Shown piece after piece: positions 8,203 to 17,813 of a DNA stretch of 64,000 bases; the stretch's first letter is position 1; every line of letters begins with the position of its first letter. The position numbers were made by a program, and so were the translations under genes. The notes under the pieces were generated by a model that worked only from the letters and a program-made list of their open reading frames with translations, searched no databases and had not been told where the DNA came from. Where the stretch lies: positions 3,162,001 to 3,226,000 of the forward strand of contig NZ_CP070968.1 of NCBI RefSeq assembly GCF_017086445.1, in the 5' to 3' direction. Origin of the DNA: Brevundimonas fontaquae (GTDB lineage: Bacteria > Pseudomonadota > Alphaproteobacteria > Caulobacterales > Caulobacteraceae).

Positions 8203-8277
8203 GGTCCCTTCGTCTATCGGTTAGGACGTCAGGTTTTCAACCTGAAAAGAGGGGTTCGACTCCCCTAGGGACTGCCA
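8203..8277 (+). tRNA. tRNA-Glu (anticodon TTC)
   Basis: A complete 75-base cloverleaf: acceptor GGTCCCT pairs with AGGGACT (with one terminal G-T), the anticodon loop TTTTCAA carries TTC, the T arm is GGGGTTCGACTCCCC, and CCA is encoded at the 3' end. It lies 52 bases after metB. Confidence 0.97.
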
Positions 8278-8282
8278 CCGGC

Positions 8283-8304
8283 GGCGCCTTTTCAGCGCCC
8301 TTTC
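8283..8304 (+). terminator. Probable intrinsic terminator after tRNA-Glu
   Basis: GGCGC (8283-8287) and GCGCC (8295-8299) pair across a 7-base loop, followed by CTTTCT. It starts 6 bases after the tRNA CCA. The stem is short but GC-rich. Confidence 0.55.
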
Positions 8305-8418
8305 TGGACATCGTCGAGCGAATGCTCCGACCCCGGATTAAGATTTCAGTAACCATTTTGTTCGGAAGCGGGCAATAAGTCTTTCGATTCACAGACTTTT
8401 TTCGGACGCAGTCAGGAA

Positions 8419-8452
8419 CTATCCACAGGGACTGTGGTTAACCCATCGTTAG
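8419..8452. promoter_or_regulatory. Candidate DnaA-like and CtrA-like sites upstream of a small gene
   Basis: CTATCCACA (8419-8427) and, on the other strand, TTAACCACA (8433-8441) each differ by one base from the DnaA box TTATNCACA and face each other. TTAA-N7-TTAG at 8438-8452 overlaps the second and is one base from the CtrA consensus TTAA-N7-TTAA. The cluster is 40 bases upstream of the small gene at 8494. From base 8305 to 8418 no gene or other signal was seen. Only sequence resemblance supports this. Confidence 0.3.
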
Positions 8453-8493
8453 CTCGGCGCAGAAGCGCCTCTCCCTCCTGCACCGAGATCCTC

Positions 8494-8760
8494 ATGTTTA
8501 TCGCCATCGCCCGCCCGGCGGTGGAGCCCAAAGGCCCCGACGCCGTCGCCGTCCCCGGCTCTCCCGCCATCGCCGAACTGTCGCCCCGCGCCCTGCATGC
8601 GCGTCTTCTCGAAAACGCCGCCCTGCGCCGCATGCGCGGATTGGAGCGCCGCAGAGAGCAGCGTCTCGAAGACGCCGACTACTGGCTGCATGCCGCACCG
8701 ATCGCCGTCCGGAAAGCCAGCGCCCTGCGCGAAGAACGCAGTTTCTCGCCTATCCCCTGA
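8494..8760 (+). CDS. Small hypothetical protein
   Basis: An 88-residue frame from ATG 8494. It is basic and helical in its second half (LHARLLENAALRRMRGLERRREQRLEDADYWL is split here by description: an Arg/Leu/Glu-rich amphipathic stretch at about residues 34-64), with no signal peptide or membrane segment. I recognise no family. The frame opens upstream at a GTG at 8434, which overlaps the DnaA/CtrA-like sites, so the ATG is preferred. Codon use (GC-rich third positions) looks like real coding sequence. It stands alone between tRNA-Glu and galE. Confidence 0.5.
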   Translation: MFIAIARPAVEPKGPDAVAVPGSPAIAELSPRALHARLLENAALRRMRGLERRREQRLEDADYWLHAAPIAVRKASALREERSFSPIP

Positions 8761-8838
8761 CAGTCGTTACACATCCCTGAATACATACGTGGGTGATTTG
8801 GGGTTGATTTACCGACCCTTGGTATCCGACAAGAGTGG

Positions 8839-10008
8839 ATGGGCGAAGTCGGATCGGCGCTGACATCTGCGAAGGCGATCCTGGTCACGGGCGGCGCGGG
8901 CTATATCGGCGCTCATGTGTGCGAGGCCCTGGCGGCCGCCGGCTATCGTCCCGTCACCTACGACAACCTGTCCACCGGCCGGCGCCGTTTCGTGCGCTGG
9001 GGACCGTTGGTCGAGGGCGATGTCTGGGACGCGGACAAGGTGCGCCACACCCTGATCGCCCACGACATCAGCGCCGTCATGCATTTCGCCGGCTCGTCCG
9101 TGGTCCCTGAATCGGTGCGCGCGCCGCTGGACTACTATCGCAACAATGTCGGCGGTCTGTTCGGCCTGTTGGGCGGGATGCGGGAAGCGGGTGTAAACCG
9201 GCTGGTCTTTTCCAGCACCTGCGCCGTCTATGGCGATCCCGGCGACGATCCGATCACCGAGGCGACGCCGCTGGCGCCCGTCACCCCCTATGGCCGATCC
9301 AAACTGGGCTGCGAACAGATCCTGTCGGACGCCAGCGCAGCGCACGGGCTGAATGTGATCGCGCTGCGTTATTTCAACGCCAGCGGCGCCTCAGCGTCAG
9401 GCCTGATCGGTGAAGATCGGCCGGTCGAGACCCATCTCATCCCGCGCGCCATGATGGCCTTGCGCGGCCAGATCGATGATTTCGCCGTCCATGGGACCGA
9501 CTATCCGACACCCGACGGCACAGCGGTGCGCGACTACGTCCACGTTGGCGACCTGGCTCAGGGCCACCTCGCCGCCCTGACCCAGTTGCTCGGCGACCGA
9601 CGCGGCTTTTTCGCCTGTAATCTGGGGGCGGGTCGCGGCCATTCGGTGCGGCAGGTGCTTGAGGCTATCACAAACCATAGCGGCCTCCGCCTGCCCGACG
9701 CAGCCGGAGCGCGCCGTGCGGGCGACCCGCCGCATCTTGTGTCGGACATCACCTTGGCGCGCCAGGCGCTGGGCTTCGCGCCACGCCAGTCGGACCTGCC
9801 TTCCATCGTCGCCAGCGCCTGGGCCTGGCACAGCCGGCTCAGCGCAGTTCGGGCATTCGGCGGCGCAGCGAGGCTTTCAGCTTTTCGAACTTCTGCCCCG
9901 CCGACTTGGGCCTTACCCGCCGACGGAGTTCCAGCCCGCCACCCCACAGCGCATGGACCGGCGCTTCAAGATGCGGATGGCGATCATGCTGATGGACGAT
10001 GGGGCTGA
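8839..10008 (+). CDS. galE: UDP-glucose 4-epimerase
   Basis: A 389-residue frame whose first 334 residues are a full short-chain-dehydrogenase-type epimerase: NAD motif TGGAGYIG (residues 17-24), SSTCAVYG, catalytic YGRSK, RYFNASGA, and the C-terminal substrate region RDYVHVGDLA. It interconverts UDP-glucose and UDP-galactose for surface sugars. The usual length is about 330; here no stop occurs at the expected place and the last 55 residues (Pro/Ala/Arg-rich, no family) are read from DNA that codes on the other strand for the end of the convergent gene at 9839-10783. The tail is probably a by-product. AAGAG 5-9 bases before ATG 8839 supports the start. Confidence 0.9.
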   Translation: MGEVGSALTSAKAILVTGGAGYIGAHVCEALAAAGYRPVTYDNLSTGRRRFVRWGPLVEGDVWDADKVRHTLIAHDISAVMHFAGSSVVPESVRAPLDYYRNNVGGLFGLLGGMREAGVNRLVFSSTCAVYGDPGDDPITEATPLAPVTPYGRSKLGCEQILSDASAAHGLNVIALRYFNASGASASGLIGEDRPVETHLIPRAMMALRGQIDDFAVHGTDYPTPDGTAVRDYVHVGDLAQGHLAALTQLLGDRRGFFACNLGAGRGHSVRQVLEAITNHSGLRLPDAAGARRAGDPPHLVSDITLARQALGFAPRQSDLPSIVASAWAWHSRLSAVRAFGGAARLSAFRTSAPPTWALPADGVPARHPTAHGPALQDADGDHADGRWG

Positions 10009-10783
10009 CGCTGGCGTCGGGATTGACGACCTTGCCCCCTTCGAACCTCAGCGTCTCGCCGGGCGTCAGGCCCAGGGTCGCCACGCGACCATAGTTGGGG
10101 CGCACGGTCATCGCCGTCAGATCCTGATGGATCGCCATGTTGAAGGCCGCCTGATCGGCGCCGAACGCCCCGCCGATCTCGGATCGCGGCGTCGCCGCCA
10201 GCGACAGGATCAGTCGCGACAGGCGCGAGACGTCGGCGCGCGGCCCGACGATGGTGCCCACACACAGACAGGCCTTGTCGGCCAGCTGCCGCGCCTGCGC
10301 CTCGCCGAACAGGGCGCGCAGATACTTCATGTTGAAGGCGTGATCGGCCAGCGGCGTCTCGGCCTCGACATAGGCCTCAAGGCCCTGGGGCGCCGGATCG
10401 AAGGGCGGCGCCTGAAAGATCACGTCGCGCACGTCGCAGGCCAGGGCGACGCCTGCCCGATCACCCAGCAGACCAGCGAAGGCCACGAACCGCTGCATTA
10501 CCGGATGCGGCGCCCATCCGCGCCAGACCGGCGCATCGACGGCGGTCACCCGATGCTGGGCCAGAAAAGCGCGCAAATCCGGTTGGGCGTCGACCACGAG
10601 GGCCACAGGGCCCTCGAACACCGCCCGCAGCGACAGGACGAAGGGCGCGATGTCGGCCGCGTCGTATCCGGTGGCGTAGCCGACGACGACATCGCCGTCC
10701 GGCAGGGGCGTAAACCGGCGAGCGACCTCGAACGCCTCGGCCAGCCAGTCCAGATAGTCCGACCGAACCGCCCCCTGTTTCAT
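9839..10783 (-). CDS. Putative glycosyltransferase-like protein with a DXD-type motif
   Basis: A 314-residue cytoplasmic-looking protein without a signal peptide. ALACDVRDVIFQ near the middle resembles the DXD region of GT-A nucleotide-sugar transferases, and the nearby DQAAFNMAIHQ and the final His-containing VHQHDRH fit several bacterial and eukaryotic transferases of this type. I do not recognise a named family, so substrate and product are unknown. It ends inside the galE frame (170-base convergent overlap) and starts 5 bases before the carA stop on the same strand, so it may be transcribed with carA. Confidence 0.6.
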   Translation of the reverse strand: MKQGAVRSDYLDWLAEAFEVARRFTPLPDGDVVVGYATGYDAADIAPFVLSLRAVFEGPVALVVDAQPDLRAFLAQHRVTAVDAPVWRGWAPHPVMQRFVAFAGLLGDRAGVALACDVRDVIFQAPPFDPAPQGLEAYVEAETPLADHAFNMKYLRALFGEAQARQLADKACLCVGTIVGPRADVSRLSRLILSLAATPRSEIGGAFGADQAAFNMAIHQDLTAMTVRPNYGRVATLGLTPGETLRFEGGKVVNPDASVSPIVHQHDRHPHLEAPVHALWGGGLELRRRVRPKSAGQKFEKLKASLRRRMPELR

Positions 10784-10787
10784 GGCG

Positions 10788-11948
10788 TCAGCGGTCGCCC
10801 ATCAGATCGGCGAACCGGTCGAACAGGTACAGGCTGTCGGTCGGTCCGGGCGAGGCCTCAGGGTGGTGCTGGACGCTGAAGATCGGCTTGTCCTTGACGG
10901 CGATGCCGCAGTTGGTGCCGTCGAACAGGCTGACGTGGGTCTCGGTCACGGCGTCGGGCAGGCTGTCGCGATCGACGGTGAAGCCGTGGTTCATCGACAC
11001 GATCTCGACCTTGCCGGTGGTCAGATCCTTGACCGGATGGTTGGCGCCGTGGTGGCCCTGATCCATCTTCACCGTCTTGGCGCCCAGGGCCAGGGCCAGC
11101 ATCTGGTGGCCCAGGCAGATGCCCATCAGCGGCTTGCCGCTGGCGACCAGCTTCTGGATTTCAGGCACGGCGTATTCGCCCGTGGCGGCTGGATCGCCCG
11201 GACCATTCGACAGGACCACGCCGTCGGGATTGCGGGCCAGCACCTCTTCCGCCGTCGTCGTCGCCGGGACCACGGTGATGCGCGCGCCGGTCGAGGCCAG
11301 GGCGCGCAGGATGTTGCGCTTCACGCCGTAATCGATGACCACCACGTCCTTGCGGCCTTCGGTCTTCGGGTGCCCTTCCGGCCAGTCCCACAGCCCCTCG
11401 TTCCATTCGAACGCCTGCAGGGTCGAGGCGGGCTTGGCCAGGTCCAGACCGACCAGTCCGGTCCAGCCCTTGGCCTGAGCCACCAGGGCCTCCAGGTCGA
11501 AGTTTCCGTCCGGGTCGTGCGCGATGACGGCGTGGGGCGCGCCCTTGTCGCGGATGATCTTGGTCAGGGCGCGGGTGTCGACGCCGGCCAGGCCCACGAC
11601 GCCGCGCCGCTTCATCCAGTCGTCGAAACTGGCGTCCGAGCGATAGTTGGCCGGATCGGTCGGCACGTCGCGGAAAATGGCGCCGCGCGCCGAGGTGTCG
11701 GACCCGCCGCCCATCTGTTCGATGTCTTCGACATTGGTCCCCACATTGCCGACGTGCGGGAAGGTGAAGGCCAGGATCTGGCTCATGTAGGACGGGTCGG
11801 TCAGGATTTCCTGATAGCCGGTCATGGCGGTGTTGAAGACCACCTCGCCCAGGGCCGAGCCGACGGCGCCCACGCCAATGCCCTGCAGGATCGTGCCGTC
11901 CGCGAGCGCGAGAACGCCGGTGGCGCCCGGAAGAATCTTCGTCGTCAT
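10788..11948 (-). CDS. carA: Carbamoyl-phosphate synthase small subunit
   Basis: A 386-residue glutamine amidotransferase subunit that feeds ammonia to CarB for carbamoyl phosphate (arginine and pyrimidines). The N-terminal half carries [11 protein letters not shown]; the C-terminal half is a class I amidotransferase with nucleophile C278 in GICLGHQ and the His/Glu pair in HHPEASPGP. The ATG at 11948 (MTTKILPG) was preferred over 11996, because the family starts just before a segment like GVLALADG. carB is not in the window. The putative glycosyltransferase follows 4 bases downstream and the GH3 gene precedes it by 97 bases, all on one strand. Confidence 0.96.
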   Translation of the reverse strand: MTTKILPGATGVLALADGTILQGIGVGAVGSALGEVVFNTAMTGYQEILTDPSYMSQILAFTFPHVGNVGTNVEDIEQMGGGSDTSARGAIFRDVPTDPANYRSDASFDDWMKRRGVVGLAGVDTRALTKIIRDKGAPHAVIAHDPDGNFDLEALVAQAKGWTGLVGLDLAKPASTLQAFEWNEGLWDWPEGHPKTEGRKDVVVIDYGVKRNILRALASTGARITVVPATTTAEEVLARNPDGVVLSNGPGDPAATGEYAVPEIQKLVASGKPLMGICLGHQMLALALGAKTVKMDQGHHGANHPVKDLTTGKVEIVSMNHGFTVDRDSLPDAVTETHVSLFDGTNCGIAVKDKPIFSVQHHPEASPGPTDSLYLFDRFADLMGDR

Positions 11949-12045
11949 GGGCGCGCTCCTAAAATCGAATCCGGCCGATACGAAGGCCGAAGGCAAACGG
12001 CGGCGTCGTTAAGCCCTGCCGCCTGCCCCGTCAACGTGGCGCGCG

Positions 12046-14373
12046 TCACCGCCCGTCGGTGATGGACGCCGGACCGATCAGCTGGAACGTCGCCTTGGCC
12101 CCGCCCTGGGCGTGCGGCGCCAGCCAGACGTCGAACAGACCGGGCTCGATGCGCCAGGTCTCGTCCGCGCCGATGAAGCCCAGTTGGCGAGCGTTCAGGG
12201 TGAAGCTCACCTTCGTGCTCTGGCCCGGCTTCAGCGACACGCGCTTGAAGTCCTTCAGCAATCGGCCCGGCTGGGTCAGGCTGGCGACCCGGTCGTGGAT
12301 ATAGAGCTGCACCAGCTCCTCGGCCGGATGCGACCCGGTGTTGGTCACGGTCACGGCCAGGTCTAGCGTGCCGGCCCAGGCCAGCTTGTCGCTCTCCATC
12401 TCGACCGGCCCATAGCTGATCGCGCCATAGGTCAGGCCATAGCCGAAGGGATAAAGCGCCGTATTGGTCGTCTCGCGATAGCGGGCCTTGTATTCCTCGC
12501 TCGCCAGATCGGGATTGGCCGGGCGGCCGGTGGTCTTGCGGTCGTAGGAATAGGGCTGCTGGCCCGACTTGTGCGGGAAGCTGACCGGCAGGCGCGCCGA
12601 CGGGCCGTGATCGCCGAACAGGACGTCGGCGACAGCGTGGCCCATCTGTTCGCCCAGGAACCAGGTCACGACGATGGCCTGGGCGTTCTTCACATTGCCT
12701 TCCAGCGCAAGCGCCCGGCCGTTCCTCAGCAGGATGACCATGGGCTTGCCCAGCGCCGCCATGGCGTCGACCAGGGCGACCTGCGGCGCGGGCACCACGA
12801 TCTCGGTGCGCGACTGGGCCTCGCCCGACATATTGGTCGCCTCGCCGATGGCCAGGACGATGACCTCGGCGTCGCGGGCGGCGGCGACGGCCTGCTCGAT
12901 CCCGCCGTCCAGCGGCGTCTCGACACCCGAACCGCGTGCGAGGGTCAGGTTCTGCGGATCGCTCATGGCCGCGCGGAAGCCGGCTTCCAGCGAAACGCGT
13001 CGCTCGGGCGCGCCCCAGATGGTCCACGGCCCCCAGATATTGTCCACGTCGTCGGCGAACGGGCCGACCAGGGCGATCTTCTGGCTCTTCTTCAGCGGCA
13101 GCAGGCCGTTGTCGTTCTTCAGCAGCACGACCGACTTGCGGCCCGCCTCGCGCGACAGCTCGACGTGTTCGCGCGACCCGATCACCGCCTTTTCACGCAC
13201 CGGATCGGTGCCGCGATAGGGATCGTCGAACAGGCCCAGCGCCGCCTTGGTGTTCAGGACGCGACGCACCGCCTCGTCCAGCCGCGCCATCGACACCTCG
13301 CCCGAGGCGACCAGGCTGGGCAGATGTTCCAGATACAGGCCCGACACCATCGACACATCGACCCCCGCGTTGAAGGCCAGGCGGGCGGCGTCGCGGCCGT
13401 CCTCGGCGAAGCCGTGGGCCACCAGCTCCTGCTCGGAGGTGTAGTCGGAGACGACGAAGCCCTCGAAGCCCCATTCGCCGCGCAGGATGTCGGTCAGCAG
13501 CTTGCGGCTGCCCGACGCCGGCACGCCGTTGACGTCGTTGAAGGCGCTCATGATCGACAGGGCGCCGGCGTCCACGGACGCCTTGAACGGCGGCAGGAAG
13601 ACCCCGCGCAGGGTCTGCTCGCTCATGTCGGTGGTATTGTACTCGACCCCGCCGACGGCGGCGGAATAGGCGGCCATGTGTTTGGCGGTGGCCAGGACCG
13701 CGTCACGGTCGTCCAGACCCTTTTCGCCCTGGAAGCCGCGCACGCGGGCGGCGGCCAGCAGGTTGTTCAGCAGAACGTCCTCGCCCGCGCCCTCGACGTT
13801 GCGGCCCCAGCGCTGGTCGCGCGCCACGTCCACCATGGGGGCGTAGGTCTGGTGAACGGCCGACGCCGCCGTCTCGACCGCCGCGGCCCGCGCCGTGCGC
13901 CGCGCCAGTTCGGTGTCGAAGGCCGCCGCCTCGGCCAGGGGCACGGGGAAGATGGTCGACAGGCCGTGGATCACGTCCGCTGCGAACAGCAGCGGGATTT
14001 TCAGCCGGCTCTCCTCCATCGCCACGCGCTGGATGCGACGGCCCGCCTCGGCGCCGATGCCGTTGAACAGGCTGCCGACCTTGCCTTCGCGGATCAGGGC
14101 CGTGACGCGCGCGGGATCGCCCGTGCCGTCCAGCGGGTTCACCGCCGTGGGCATCCAGCGGAACGGATCGGCCAGCAGGTTCAGCTGGCCCGCCTTCTCC
14201 TCGACCGTCATGGCCGCGATCAGATCCTCGATCTTCTGGCGGTGACGGGCGACGGTGCGGGACGCTTGGGCGGAAACAGGCATGGGGAACACTCCGGCGC
14301 CCATCAGGGCCAAAAGCCCCAGGCCAGACAAGAAATTTCTACGGGAAGCCGCAGGCTTGAGAGGTCGCGTCAT
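12046..14373 (-). CDS. bglX: GH3-family beta-glucosidase with Tat-like signal
   Basis: A 775-residue periplasmic glycosidase, about the length of E. coli BglX. Residues 1-36 form a signal peptide with a twin-arginine-like motif SRRNFL and an Ala-rich cleavage region (VSAQA). The GH3 N-terminal barrel follows, with the nucleophile D310 in FVVSDYTSEQ, KHMAAYSA, and the sugar-binding FAADVIHG. The second GH3 domain and a C-terminal fibronectin-III-like domain (about residues 680-765) complete it. It should release terminal beta-linked glucose or xylose from oligosaccharides. The 139 bases upstream contain only an inverted repeat (GAGAGGC-CTA-GCCTCTC, 14416-14432). Confidence 0.92.
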   Translation of the reverse strand: MTRPLKPAASRRNFLSGLGLLALMGAGVFPMPVSAQASRTVARHRQKIEDLIAAMTVEEKAGQLNLLADPFRWMPTAVNPLDGTGDPARVTALIREGKVGSLFNGIGAEAGRRIQRVAMEESRLKIPLLFAADVIHGLSTIFPVPLAEAAAFDTELARRTARAAAVETAASAVHQTYAPMVDVARDQRWGRNVEGAGEDVLLNNLLAAARVRGFQGEKGLDDRDAVLATAKHMAAYSAAVGGVEYNTTDMSEQTLRGVFLPPFKASVDAGALSIMSAFNDVNGVPASGSRKLLTDILRGEWGFEGFVVSDYTSEQELVAHGFAEDGRDAARLAFNAGVDVSMVSGLYLEHLPSLVASGEVSMARLDEAVRRVLNTKAALGLFDDPYRGTDPVREKAVIGSREHVELSREAGRKSVVLLKNDNGLLPLKKSQKIALVGPFADDVDNIWGPWTIWGAPERRVSLEAGFRAAMSDPQNLTLARGSGVETPLDGGIEQAVAAARDAEVIVLAIGEATNMSGEAQSRTEIVVPAPQVALVDAMAALGKPMVILLRNGRALALEGNVKNAQAIVVTWFLGEQMGHAVADVLFGDHGPSARLPVSFPHKSGQQPYSYDRKTTGRPANPDLASEEYKARYRETTNTALYPFGYGLTYGAISYGPVEMESDKLAWAGTLDLAVTVTNTGSHPAEELVQLYIHDRVASLTQPGRLLKDFKRVSLKPGQSTKVSFTLNARQLGFIGADETWRIEPGLFDVWLAPHAQGGAKATFQLIGPASITDGR

Positions 14374-14513
14374 TTAGGCTGGCGCTCCTTTCGGGGGACA
14401 ATCGAGCAGCGAAGCGAGAGGCCTAGCCTCTCGGCCCCGACAGCTTCAACCCCCGCCTGCCATGTAAATCGATGTAACGCCCCGCTACGCGGTCACGCCG
14501 CGTTTCGCCGCCA

Positions 14514-15296
14514 TCATCCCAGGGCGATGTCCAGGAACATCATTCCGACCAGGCCGATCATCAGGCCGATCATCGATCCCTCGCCCTTGGACTTCTCGCG
14601 GGTCTCGGGAATGATCTCGGCGGTGACGACATAAATCATGGCTCCGGCCGCCAGGCCCAGCCCCCACGGCAGTGCGCCGGGCAGCAGGTCGACGACGCTG
14701 GCGCCGATCAGCCCGCCGACCGGCTCGACCAGGCCCGAAGCCAGCGCCGCCGCAAAGGCCGGCCAGCGGCCGTATCCCAGGGTCGCCATCGCCGCCGACA
14801 CCGCCAGCCCCTCGGGCATGTTCTGGATGCCGATGCCGAGGGCCGTGGACAGCCCTTGATGCATGTCGCCGCCGCCGAAGCTGACGCCCACGGCCGCGCC
14901 CTCGGGGAAGTTGTGCAGGGTGATGGCGATGATGAACAGCCAGATGCGCCGCGACAGGTCGCGCGATCCCGCCGGTCCGATGGCCAGCATGTCCACCGGC
15001 GCGAACCGGTTCATCAGGCCGATCACCGTCGCCCCGATCAGCACCGCCGCCCCCATGACGCCGGCCGCCGCCGCCTGGCTGGCCCCGCCCGCCTGCAACA
15101 CGTCGACGCCGGGAATGATCAGCGAAAAGAAGGAGGCCGCCAGCATGACCCCGGCGGCGAAACCCAGCAGGGCGCTCTGGGTCTGCACCCCCGGCTTCTT
15201 GATGAACAGCAGTGGCACGGCGCCCACCGCCGTCATCATGCCCGCCGCCAGACTGCCCAGACCGCCTGCGGCGATGGGGGAAAGGGATTCCATCAT
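14514..15296 (-). CDS. ZIP-family divalent metal transporter
   Basis: A 260-residue inner-membrane protein with about eight hydrophobic segments. TM4 has the metal-site motif HNFPEG, and TM5 has QNMPEG where most ZupT-like proteins have a His in the first position. It probably imports zinc or a similar metal. The Met-Met at 15296/15293 gives an N-terminus just before TM1; the frame runs upstream into the proB region, where it is only antisense. It is divergent from proB with 64 bases between. Confidence 0.88.
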   Translation of the reverse strand: MMESLSPIAAGGLGSLAAGMMTAVGAVPLLFIKKPGVQTQSALLGFAAGVMLAASFFSLIIPGVDVLQAGGASQAAAAGVMGAAVLIGATVIGLMNRFAPVDMLAIGPAGSRDLSRRIWLFIIAITLHNFPEGAAVGVSFGGGDMHQGLSTALGIGIQNMPEGLAVSAAMATLGYGRWPAFAAALASGLVEPVGGLIGASVVDLLPGALPWGLGLAAGAMIYVVTAEIIPETREKSKGEGSMIGLMIGLVGMMFLDIALG

Positions 15297-15360
15297 CCGT
15301 CTGCATTGCGGCGCGACGCGGCAAGAGACAAGCCCGAACCGTGGCGTTAGAGAAAGCTTC

Positions 15361-16518
15361 ATGTCCCAGCGCGCCGCCCTCCCCGTCGGCCCGAACGCTG
15401 CGTCGGCGCTGGGCGCCGCCCGGCGGGTCGTGGTCAAGATCGGATCCTCCCTGCTGATCGACGCGGCCACGCGTCAGCCGACGCGTGATTGGCTGGCCGC
15501 CGTCGCCTCGGATCTGGCGGCGCTGAAGGCCGAAGGGCGCGAGGTCATCGTCGTCTCGTCCGGCTCGATCGCTCTGGGCCGGGGCCGGTTGCCCGCGCTG
15601 GGCGCACGGCTGGAGGACAAGCAGGCGGCGGCCTCGGTCGGACAATCCCTGCTGATGGCCGCCTGGTCCGGGGCGCTGGACCCGCACGGCCTGATCGCGG
15701 GCCAGGTTCTGCTGACGCGCGACGACACCGAGCGCCGCAGGCGGTGGCTGAACGCCCGCGCGACCGTCGAGGCCCTGTTGACCCACGGCGTCATCCCCAT
15801 CGTCAACGAGAACGACACGGTGGCGACCGAGGAAATCCGTTACGGCGATAACGACCGGCTTGCGGCGCGCACGGCCCAGCTGGCGCGAGCGGACCTGCTG
15901 GTCCTGCTGTCGGACGTGGACGGCCTCTATACCGCCGATCCGCGCCGTGATCCGAACGCCGCCCATTTGCCCCTGATCGAGACGCTGAGCCCCGACATCC
16001 TGGCCATGGGCGGGGGCGCCAACGCCGAGGCGGGTGTCGGAACCGGCGGCATGGCGACCAAGTTGGCGGCGGCCCAGATCGCGCGCTCGGCCGGTTGCGC
16101 CACCATCATCGCCTCGGGCCAGACCCTGTCGCCGCTGAGCGCCATCCGCGACGGCGCGCGCGCCACCCTGATCGCCGCCCCCGACGGGCCGATGGCCGCC
16201 TACAAGCAGTGGATCGCCGGCAGCCTGTCGCCGACGGGGGTCCTGACGCTGGACGCCGGGGCGATCACGGCGCTGAAGGCGGGCAAGAGCCTGCTGCCCG
16301 CCGGAGTCACGGGAGTCTCCGGCACTTTCGAAAAGGGTGACTGCGTGCGTTTGATCGACCCGGACGGTCGCGCCGTCGGCGTGGGCCTGGCCGCCTACGC
16401 CGCCGACGAGGCTGCGCGCCTTCGCGGCCGCCGCTCGGACGAGATCGAGACCCTGCTGGGCTATCGCGGGGCCTCGGTCCTGATCCACCGCGACGACATG
16501 GTGCTGGACGACCGATGA
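15361..16518 (+). CDS. proB: Glutamate 5-kinase with PUA domain
   Basis: A 385-residue kinase that makes gamma-glutamyl phosphate, the first step to proline. Residues 20-270 are the amino-acid-kinase domain ([49 protein letters not shown]) and residues 285-370 are the RNA-binding-like PUA domain found in most bacterial ProB. The start ATG at 15361 follows AGAAAG. It overlaps proA by 4 bases (ATGA). obgE, often upstream of proB in this group, is absent here. Confidence 0.96.
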   Translation: MSQRAALPVGPNAASALGAARRVVVKIGSSLLIDAATRQPTRDWLAAVASDLAALKAEGREVIVVSSGSIALGRGRLPALGARLEDKQAAASVGQSLLMAAWSGALDPHGLIAGQVLLTRDDTERRRRWLNARATVEALLTHGVIPIVNENDTVATEEIRYGDNDRLAARTAQLARADLLVLLSDVDGLYTADPRRDPNAAHLPLIETLSPDILAMGGGANAEAGVGTGGMATKLAAAQIARSAGCATIIASGQTLSPLSAIRDGARATLIAAPDGPMAAYKQWIAGSLSPTGVLTLDAGAITALKAGKSLLPAGVTGVSGTFEKGDCVRLIDPDGRAVGVGLAAYAADEAARLRGRRSDEIETLLGYRGASVLIHRDDMVLDDR

Positions 16519-17777
16519 CCGACCTCTCGACCCGAATGCTCGACTTGGGCCGGCGCGCCCGCACCGCAGCCGTGCTCTTGCGCGAAGCCCCCGCCGCCGC
16601 CCGCACCCGCGCGCTGGAAATCCTGTCCGCAAAGCTGACGGCCGCCGAACCCGCCCTGATCGCGGCCAACGCCCGCGACGTGGAGGCCGCCCGCGAGGGC
16701 GGCATGACCGAGGCCCTGATAGACCGCCTGTCGCTGAGCCCCGCCCGCATCGCCGGCATGGCCGAGGCGGTGGCGACCATCGCCGCCGTGCCCGATCCGC
16801 TGGGCGTCGAGACCGAACGCTGGACCCCCGCCAATGGCCTCGACATCGCCCGCGTCCGCACCCCGATCGGCGTGCTGGGCGTGATTTACGAGAGCCGCCC
16901 CAACGTCACCGCCGACGCCGCCGCCCTGTGCATCCGCTCGGGCAATGCCGCCATCCTGCGCTGCGGCTCGGACTGCCTTCAGTCCTCCCTGGCCATCGCC
17001 GCCCTGATCGCCGAAGCCCTGGCCGAAGCCGGCCTGCCCGCCGATGCGGTGCAACTGGTCGATACCCCCGACCGTGAGGCAGTCGGCCTGATGCTGACCG
17101 GGCTGAACGGCGCCATCGACGTCATCGTCCCGCGCGGCGGCAAGAGCCTGGTCGCCCGCGTCCAGGCCGAGGCCAGAACGGCGGTGCTCAGCCATCTGGA
17201 AGGTCTGAACCACACCTATCTGCATCAGGCCGCCGATCTTGAGACCGCCCGCGCCATCGTCCTGAACGCCAAGATGCGCCGCGTCTCGGTCTGCGGCGCC
17301 ACCGAGACCCTGCTGGTGGACCGGGCGGCGGCCCAGCGCCTGCTGCCCCCCGTCGCCGCCGACCTGATCGCCGCCGGCTGCGAACTGCGCGGCGACGCCG
17401 ACGCCCGCGCCATCGTCCCCGTCATGACGCCCGCGACCGAGGCCGACTGGATCACCGAATATCTGGCCCCGATCCTCGCCGTCCGCGTCGTGGACGATCT
17501 GGACGCCGCGACCGACCACATAGCCCGCTACGGCTCGGGCCACACAGAGGCCATCGTCACCACAGACGCCCACGCCGCCGAACGGTTCGCCGCCAAGGTC
17601 GACAGCGCCATCGTCCTGATCAACGCCTCGACCCAGTTCGCCGACGGCGGCGAGTTCGGCTTCGGCGGCGAAATCGGCATCTCCACCAACCGCCTCCACG
17701 CCCGCGGGCCGGTCGGAGCCGAGCAACTGACCACCTACAAATATGTGGTGCGCGGCCAGGGCCAGATCAGGCCCTAA
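16515..17777 (+). CDS. proA: Glutamate-5-semialdehyde dehydrogenase (gamma-glutamyl phosphate reductase)
   Basis: A 420-residue NADPH enzyme that reduces gamma-glutamyl phosphate to glutamate semialdehyde. It has the aldehyde-dehydrogenase fold with the catalytic cysteine C260 in [10 protein letters not shown] and the family segments [10 protein letters not shown] and PRGGKSLV. The overlap with proB shows translational coupling, so the pair supplies proline. A toxin-antitoxin pair follows 36 bases later. Confidence 0.96.
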   Translation: MTDLSTRMLDLGRRARTAAVLLREAPAAARTRALEILSAKLTAAEPALIAANARDVEAAREGGMTEALIDRLSLSPARIAGMAEAVATIAAVPDPLGVETERWTPANGLDIARVRTPIGVLGVIYESRPNVTADAAALCIRSGNAAILRCGSDCLQSSLAIAALIAEALAEAGLPADAVQLVDTPDREAVGLMLTGLNGAIDVIVPRGGKSLVARVQAEARTAVLSHLEGLNHTYLHQAADLETARAIVLNAKMRRVSVCGATETLLVDRAAAQRLLPPVAADLIAAGCELRGDADARAIVPVMTPATEADWITEYLAPILAVRVVDDLDAATDHIARYGSGHTEAIVTTDAHAAERFAAKVDSAIVLINASTQFADGGEFGFGGEIGISTNRLHARGPVGAEQLTTYKYVVRGQGQIRP

Positions 17778-17787
17778 CTTGCCCCCG

Positions 17788-17804
17788 GTAAGGAAATTCC
17801 TTAC
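17788..17804. promoter_or_regulatory. Palindromic operator candidate of the MazEF-like pair
   Basis: GTAAGGAA-A-TTCCTTAC is a perfect 17-base palindrome ending 9 bases before the antitoxin ATG at 17814. Antitoxins of this type usually repress their own operon through such palindromes. Confidence 0.6.
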
Positions 17805-17813
17805 TCTCAAGCC

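Noticed and set aside
14416..14432. GAGAGGC-CTA-GCCTCTC as a terminator
   Set aside because: Short stem with a 3-base loop, no T-run, and it lies in the 5' region of the GH3 gene, so it is noted there only.
12571..14634. 687-residue frame antisense to the GH3 gene
   Set aside because: Low-complexity His/Arg/Gln-rich translation opposite a clear enzyme gene.
14485..16632. 715-residue minus-strand frame across proB and the ZIP gene
   Set aside because: It runs antisense to proB and out of frame through the ZIP gene; no domain.
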